DNA from: Parachlorella kessleri
Lineage: Eukaryota > Chlorophyta > Trebouxiophyceae > Chlorellales > Chlorellaceae
NCBI GenBank assembly: GCA_001598975.1
Contig: BBXU01001479.1
Location: 1-14,410 of the forward strand
DNA: 14,410 bases
Direction of reading: 5' to 3'
A model generated the notes under the pieces. That model saw only the letters and a list, made by a program, of their open reading frames with translations, had not been told where the DNA came from and did no database searches. The first letter of the stretch is position 1. Every line of letters begins with the position of its first letter. Made by a program: the position numbers and the translations under genes. Positions 10,501-14,410 of the stretch are shown piece by piece.

Positions 10501-12143
10501 GGAAGTCGCTCCCATTGCCTCTGCAAAGCAACCTCTGAGGCAACCAGCCTCCTGGCAGAGACCATAGCAAGTTGCAGCTGCAACACCGTTGTGTGATAGC
10601 ACCTCAGCAGGTGCACCAGCAGCGAGACAGTTGCACAAGCGCTAGCAGCCCAGCTGCCCGGCGACATGTGAGATGCCTGCCAAGCATGCTGTGGTGCCTC
10701 ACCTCCGGGGTCTCGCTCATGGCCTGGCAAAGTTGAAGCCAGCTCATGGACAAGCGGTACAGGTCAAACTGGTGGATGAGCACAAACCCCATCAGCCCCT
10801 CCCAGGCTGACAGCTGCGTGCTGTCCAGGCCCTTGGGGGTTTTGGCGGAACCCCCTGCCGGCATAGACCCCGGTGTACCCCAGGGGGCTGAGAACAAGCC
10901 ATACGCTGAGGATGCTGCAACGCCTGGCCTCACCCCAAGGTGTATGGGATCAACAGGCTTCCTGCACAAAGTTGAAGCACATTTGTTTGGTCGCACAGGG
11001 TGCCACCTGCTGCTGCTGGCTACAAATTTTCAAGGATCCGTCATGATCGCATGAGCAGGGGCGCTAGCTAGCTAACACCACCCTCAACCAAAATCCGTGC
11101 ATTTCTTATGCCCTGCCTCCACAACAGGTTCGTGAAATGGCAGGTGCCAAGCATGCATGATGACAGGTGCTAAGCGTGCTTGATGACAGATGGCAGCTAA
11201 GCGTGCTTGATGGCAGGAGCAAAGCGTGCCTGAAGAGTACGTCCTCATCCACCAGCAGCACCCAGTCTTCCTGCAGGCTTGGCTGCTGGTGTAACCACTG
11301 CACCACCGCATGGGCCAGTGGGCATTGCTGTGCTCCCTGCCGGTACCGCCGCGTGGGTGCTGGAGCCGTGAAAACCCCTGCAGACGAAAATGATTTTGAT
11401 ATGTATACCATCAAGCCTCCAAGTGCAGTTGCATTGCATTCAGCGGCAGCTGGGCTTGGAGTTGCCAAGAACAACAGCGGGCTATAGGCGGCAAGCAGCA
11501 CCAGCAGCAGCAGCAGGAAGGAGCAACAGAGGGCAACTGCAGTCGTGTGTGGTAGTAGCAACGCACCTGCGGCGCCAGCGCAGCAGCTTCCATCCACCCC
11601 GCTCCCACTGCCGCCGTCCTTTGTGCCCTCACTGCCGTTTATGAGGCAGGTCAGGTTGCCCTGCTGGCCCCAGGAGGCTGCATGGCTATGAGTCAGCCCC
11701 ATGCTCCTCCAGGCATGGGCATGGGAGCAGCCTGACAAGAAAGCCACATGGACATTTGGCGCGCTGTGGGTGGCCCCAGCACCGGGTGTGGCAGGGATGG
11801 TGTACTTCTCGCCCTGCAGCCCTTCAAGGCGCCTGCTCAAGCTTACTCGAATCTTATGGCTATGCCTAATGGTCATGCAAGTATGGGAGTGTTATGCACG
11901 CTGAGACCGCGCTCCTGCCACATAGCCAAAAGTTAAGTTACAGACTGAAGGCATGGCAGTCTGCCTGCCCACTCCAAGCTGCATTGGCAGCCAGGCACTA
12001 GCCAGCCAGGCAGTCATTAACAAGCCCTACAAGGTTGTGCCTCTGCCTACCTCGTGCAGGGATACCTGCTTTGGCACCTGCAAGGCGTGTGCAGCGGCCA
12101 CACAGAGGGTCAAGAAGACGCAGCAGGCCGTTCTTGGGTCCAT
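7541..12143 (-). CDS. SERGT1: Peptidyl-serine alpha-galactosyltransferase, SGT1/SERGT1-like (GT96 type), about 12 exons
   Basis: Likely adds galactose to serine in extensin-type wall glycoproteins in the ER/Golgi. Firm exons (minus): 12143-12066, 11813-11567, 11377-11230, 10961-10703, 10445-10295, 10050-9959, 9622-9509, 9324-9199, 8935 onward, and last exon 7602-7541 (stop TGA). Residues 1-22 are a signal peptide (MDPRTACCVFLTLCVAAAHA). VHVAFLSGCSHAHAWRSMGL and GQQGNLTCLI are the family's N-terminal strand and GNLTRL region. D152-E-D154 in DWVLLVDEDVLF is the DxD site. GLMGFVLIHQFDL, AYSLAAERAGVKHV, AMLHYHAAW, RRCPPWGLAP and EPILLLNAALCQRHGKHC follow in the same order as in the Arabidopsis protein. 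A C-terminal membrane helix (LALLAVVGALALMVMQLV) ends it. Between 8935 and 7603 the linker exons are tentative: 8935-8218, 8098-8036 and 7931-7887 would be phase-consistent. The hydroxyproline arabinosyltransferase family is the nearest alternative and less likely. Introns 3 and 6 start with GC. Confidence 0.82.
7603..8934 (-). other. Linker-coding part of SERGT1 with unresolved exon structure
   Basis: The first exon here enters at 8935 in phase 0 and stays open as a Pro/Ala/Gly-rich, unconserved frame to about 8195. How much is translated cannot be fixed by eye. Donors in frame include CCCCAG|gtgctt inside the stretch and GCCAG|gtgggc after 8218. Two small candidate exons (8098-8036 after catttgcag, 7931-7887 after gccacag) carry phase 1 on both sides and would join the phase-1 membrane-anchor exon. 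Plant SERGT1 proteins have a poorly conserved linker here, so lack of similarity is expected. Confidence 0.35.
7910..8005 (-). repeat. 48-bp imperfect tandem duplication in the 3' part of SERGT1
   Basis: On the minus strand, unit 1 (8005-7958) and unit 2 (7957-7910) both start gttgcg-g-g-ctgc and contain acgccacag followed by tgtg and a later ttgcatg/ctgcatg. Each copy carries a potential 3' splice site (acgccacag). In one frame it reads as a Cys-rich 16-residue repeat (CGVCHTPQC / CEGCNTPQVC). Whether it is exon or intron is unresolved. Confidence 0.75.
9623..9958 (-). other. SERGT1 intron 6: GC-AG intron
   Basis: Exon 6 ends GACCCGCAG at 9959 and is followed by gcaagc, a near-consensus GC donor; the next exon begins after cttcctgcag at 9622. 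The join is phase 0 and leads into the conserved FDPRRCPPW segment. No GT in a position that keeps both conserved flanks in frame was seen. Confidence 0.7.
10962..11229 (-). other. SERGT1 intron 3: probable GC-AG intron next to a minisatellite
   Basis: Exon 3 ends CTCTTCAG at 11230 and continues gcacgc; exon 4 starts after ttgtgcag at 10961. This gives VDEDVLF-R-KPVDP, aligning with the family's DADMIMRGPI-type segment. A poor GT donor (CT|gtcatc) 45 bases further would also keep the frame but insert 15 unconserved residues. Confidence 0.6.
11144..11237 (-). repeat. Minisatellite of about four 23-27-bp units at the 5' splice site of SERGT1 intron 3
   Basis: On the plus strand: units 11144-11166 and 11167-11189 (23 bp each, gtgc.aagc.tgc.tgatgacag), 11190-11216 (27 bp) and a diverged unit from 11217 that runs into the exon. 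The exon edge CTTCAGGCACGC looks like the repeat core CATCAAGCACGC, so the splice donor lies inside the repeat. Confidence 0.8.
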
Positions 12144-12544
12144 ACTATCTAGTGAGGCGTTAGGAGACTATCGTGCTGGAGGGCTGCTCAAGGGCACGAA
12201 CGCCCGTGGGGGAGAAAAGAACCCATAGGAATGGCTCATTAACCTCGACGAGCAGCACCGACGGGGAAGGAATGGATCCCTCCCATGCTCATGGAGAAAT
12301 GACTGGTCCGAGGTTTGTCACTATTAGTCAAGCCCATCTCGGCCACACCCTCGTCAAATTTGCTTTCAACCAGTTATCAATGCATAGACATCCAGGACTT
12401 AAGGCGTAGGTATCCTTGCTAGGCGCGAGGTGTTTCGTGAACACAGCATAACAGTGGAACACAGTACCACAGTGGCATTGATCACGAGCTCTTTACCTCG
12501 TAAGAATTTAGTCTTTCATTTTTGCAGTATTTCAAGGTGATAGC
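12144..12544. promoter_or_regulatory. Divergent intergenic region between SERGT1 and the ABCI gene
   Basis: 401 bases separate two head-to-head start codons. No exon was recognised. An 18-bp tandem repeat lies at 12439-12474. A strong acceptor-like string (catttttgcag, AG at 12526-12527) 17 bases before the ABCI ATG suggests that a 5' UTR intron may end there; no matching donor was identified. Confidence 0.4.
12439..12474. repeat. 18-bp direct tandem repeat in the divergent promoter
   Basis: gaacacagcataacagtg is followed directly by gaacacagtaccacagtg, 15 of 18 positions identical. It could be a duplicated regulatory site for either gene; this is inference. Confidence 0.6.
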
Positions 12545-13945
12545 ATGTCGATAGGCCAAAGTACCTGTGTGAGCGGGGCAGTCACACAGGAGATGCCAGC
12601 CGTCGTGGTTAAAGGTCTCTCCTTCACATTTCCTATGACCGGCAGACAAGTGGTTGACGACTTCAGTCTAGAGCTCCCAAAAGGCAGCAGGTACGTACAC
12701 ACAGCGTTGCAACGGCTCTTCGGCTGTGTATGTGTGCATGCTATGACACCTGGGACCCTAGCAGCTTACCTCCCCGGATGTATGGTGCGCTGCAGGTGCC
12801 TCCTGTGTGGCGCGAACGGGGCTGGTGAGCCTATAGCTGTGTCTCTCCCACTGCTCTCTCTATGCCCAGTGCTCTGGTCCCGCCCAGCTCACCTCCGCTT
12901 GCCAAGGCTTGCTGGTACCTCATACTTTGTACTGAGCCGCCCTCCCTCTGCTGCCTCGCTTCCCTAGCTGGGTCACCTCCCTGTCATGCACGCGCTGACA
13001 AGGACACTTGGACTCCCTCCTTTCTGGGCACCTACCCCCCGTGCCCCCTCATCTGCAGGCAAGACCACCCTGCTGCAGCTGCTGGCCGGCAAGTACATGG
13101 TGGGGCGGGAGGTGGTGAGGGTGCTGGGGCGCCCAGCCTTCCACGACCTGCAACTGGTGGCCTCGGGCCAGCTCAGCTACCTGGGCCCGCAGTGGCGGCG
13201 CGACATTGCTTTTGCGGGCAACAACATCCCCATGCAGGCGAGTGCAGGGTTTGTGGTGTGGGTGGGTGGGTGGGTGGGTGGGGGTGGGGGGTGGGGGGGA
13301 GATAGGCGCTGGCAGGGCTCTCACTGGCCCAAGCGATTTGTTGCTCTTCAATGAAGAGGCCCAAGGCTGGTGGAGGCCCCTGCCCAGGCCTAGAGCCCGG
13401 GGTCTGGGAAGAACCATGAGCCTTTCTAATGGAGCAGCATCAGGTGGTTACAACATTTTTTGTGGCTTGCCAGCTCAAGGGGCATGTGTGGGTGGTAAGC
13501 CTGGCTCGGCCGCTGGCCTTTTTGCAGGGCGATATCGCGGCTGGCAAGATGATCTTTGGGGTGGCGGGGGTGGACCCTCAACGGAGAGACAGGTGCGCCT
13601 GCAGCATGCTATAGTTGCTTTTAGTTTGCTCCCGGCCATGCGTGCACTTGGGAGCCTTCATGTTTGCGTAATCGACCAGGATAGAAGAGGTGGCTCTCTC
13701 CCCGCACAGTCGGTCGTTTGGCTTCACCCGTGCACCTGTCTGCATCCTGGTGCACTTACTTCTACCCCTCGGACCCGCTGGTGTGAATCTCTTTTGGGGA
13801 TGTGTGTCAACAGGTGGGGCTACCTTGCCTCTTGTGCAGGCTCATACAGCTGCTGGATATCAACCTTGACTGGCGACTGAACAAGGTGTCGGACGGGCAG
13901 CGCCGCCGGGTGCAGATTTGCATGGGCCTGCTCAAGCCCTACGAG
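12545..13945 (+). CDS. ABCI20: Soluble ABC ATPase, ABCI19/20/21 (CAF16-like), 5' part (5 exons, continues past the right edge)
   Basis: A stand-alone ABC nucleotide-binding protein without membrane segments, of the plant ABCI19/20/21 and yeast Caf16 type. Exons: 12545-12690, 12796-12824 (29 bases), 13059-13237, 13528-13592 and 13840-13945, giving 165 residues plus a continuing C-terminus. Motifs: [12 protein letters not shown] and [11 protein letters not shown] near the N-terminus; Walker A GANGAGKTTLL, split by two introns; [14 protein letters not shown] and [15 protein letters not shown], typical of this subfamily; [13 protein letters not shown]; then [20 protein letters not shown], containing the ABC signature, here VSDGQ in place of LSGGQ as in other members. 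It stops after [10 protein letters not shown], just before Walker B, which must lie beyond the window. The ATG is preceded by an acceptor-like site, so the 5' UTR may be spliced. Intron 3 has a GC donor; intron 5 starts in a repeat array. The exact ABCI number is not determinable. Confidence 0.9.
12796..12824 (+). other. 29-base microexon carrying the start of Walker A in the ABCI gene
   Basis: Bounded by cgctgcag| and |gtgagc, it encodes only [11 protein letters not shown] with split codons at both ends. Without it neither frame nor Walker A can be assembled, so it is well supported in spite of its size. Confidence 0.85.
13238..13527 (+). other. ABCI intron 3: GC-AG intron (clear case)
   Basis: Exon 3 ends CCCATGCAG, followed by gcgagt. 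The next exon starts after tttttgcag with GGCGATATC. Family members read IPLQGD here, so Gln-Gly must be adjacent, leaving no place for a GT donor. The nearest GT (gcga|gtgcag) would shift the frame. Confidence 0.85.
13255..13300 (+). repeat. (GGTG)n / G-rich tract just inside ABCI intron 3
   Basis: Five tandem gggt units followed by runs of four to seven G begin about 18 bases after the GC donor. The tract could form a G-quadruplex in DNA or pre-mRNA. G-runs near 5' splice sites are known intronic enhancers in other eukaryotes; a role here is inference. Confidence 0.85.
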
Positions 13946-14106
13946 GTGGGCCGAATGTTTGCATGGGCCTAATGAAGCCCTACGAGGTGGGCCGAATCTT
14001 GCATGAGCTCGAGGTGGGCCGAGCCTTGCATGGGCCTGCTGAAGCCCTGTAAGGTGGGCCGAATCTTTGCATGGGCCTGATCAAGCCCTATGAGGTGGGG
14101 GGAGCC
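13917..14106 (+). repeat. Five-copy 41-bp tandem array made from the ABCI exon 5 end and its 5' splice site
   Basis: Units: 13917-13957, 13958-13998, 13999-14025 (14 bases shorter), 14026-14065 and 14066-14106. The consensus is tttgcatgggcctg-t-aagccct followed by acgaggtgggccgaatc. Unit 1 is the real exon end (CMGLLKPYE) plus donor GAG|gtgggc; the later four lie in the intron, each with its own GAG or AAG|gtggg donor. Using donor 2 would read into TAA within nine codons, so only donor 1 gives the protein. Confidence 0.93.
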
Positions 14107-14410
14107 TCACTGGTAGAGCTACGCTGTCCAGTCATGCTACTGTGCTGCAACCTGTGTGGGAAGAGCAGACTAGGGCTGCTGTAAGGTTGGAAAGTTGGGT
14201 CGGGAGCGGGGGCTCCGTTCCCCACTGGCGTGTTGTATATGCACGGTTGGATGCTTTCGCCCAGCGATCTGGAAGCTTAGCATGGGCTCGCTGGACTCGG
14301 AAGGGCGCTGAGGTTTTGAGTGCCAGTGTGCTTGTGGCGCGCGCAAGGAGGAGGGGTGCTGGCCATGGTCCTTCTAGCCTTCAACACTCTTCCCCTTCCT
14401 CTGTTGTTCG
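14107..14410 (+). other. Start of ABCI intron 5 beyond the repeat array, no exon seen
   Basis: The family would continue with the Walker B strand (LLLDE-type). No frame in this stretch encodes it, so the intron runs past the window end or the gene model stops at the edge. A pyrimidine-rich stretch at about 14380-14407 could precede an acceptor just outside. Confidence 0.6.

Noticed and set aside
11411..11566. Leucine-rich membrane-like segment upstream of the SERGT1 DxD exon
   Set aside because: It is read from CTG repeats inside intron 2. The donor GCAG|gtgcgt at 11566 and acceptor cgtctgcag at 11378 join two conserved flanks in phase, so the segment is spliced out.
13049..13417. Minus-strand Pro/His-rich open frame opposite ABCI exon 3
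   Set aside because: It is a shadow of the coding exon and of the (GGTG)n tract.

Overview
The window reads as nuclear DNA of a green alga (Chlorophyta; Chlorophyceae or Trebouxiophyceae, lineage not resolved). No long uninterrupted gene is present. Four protein genes are built from short exons, mostly 30 to 280 bases, separated by introns of roughly 180 to 440 bases. In each gene the exons become visible only when reading frame, splice signals and family homology are followed together. The protein families (GT21 ceramide glucosyltransferase, a plant/algal peptidyl-serine galactosyltransferase, a CAF16/ABCI-type soluble ABC ATPase and an ARID protein), GC-rich exons and a possible TGTAA poly(A) signal all fit a green alga. 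No rRNA, tRNA, CRISPR, insertion sequence or prokaryotic operon was seen.

Layout: (1) 114-1307, minus strand: 5' part of an ARID DNA-binding protein gene with a Gln-rich N-terminus; it runs off the left edge. (2) 1308-1775: divergent intergenic region. (3) 1776-6806, plus strand: complete 12-exon glucosylceramide synthase gene, about 546 residues. (4) 6807-7540: convergent intergenic region with a perfect 10-bp hairpin. (5) 7541-12143, minus strand: peptidyl-serine alpha-galactosyltransferase (SGT1/SERGT1-like) gene with signal peptide, catalytic domain and C-terminal membrane anchor. Its first eight exons and last exon are well placed; the linker between them is uncertain. (6) 12144-12544: divergent intergenic region. 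(7) 12545-13945, plus strand: first five exons of an ABCI19/20/21 (CAF16-like) ATPase, cut by the right edge just before Walker B.

The genes are not an obvious pathway cluster. Two are secretory-pathway glycosyltransferases (sphingolipid and wall/secreted glycoprotein), one is a soluble ABC ATPase, and one is a probable chromatin/DNA-binding factor. They alternate minus/plus/minus/plus, giving two head-to-head pairs and one tail-to-tail pair.

The most unusual content is at the exon-intron borders. At least two, probably four, of the 27 introns whose donor can be placed start with GC instead of GT. Four borders lie inside tandem duplications that copy the splice site itself: a five-copy 41-bp array of exon end plus 5' splice site in the ABC gene, a 47-bp duplicated 3' splice site in the GCS gene, a 23-27-bp minisatellite at a GC donor in the galactosyltransferase gene, and a 48-bp duplication in its 3' part. 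Together they suggest ongoing intron-boundary evolution by local tandem duplication.
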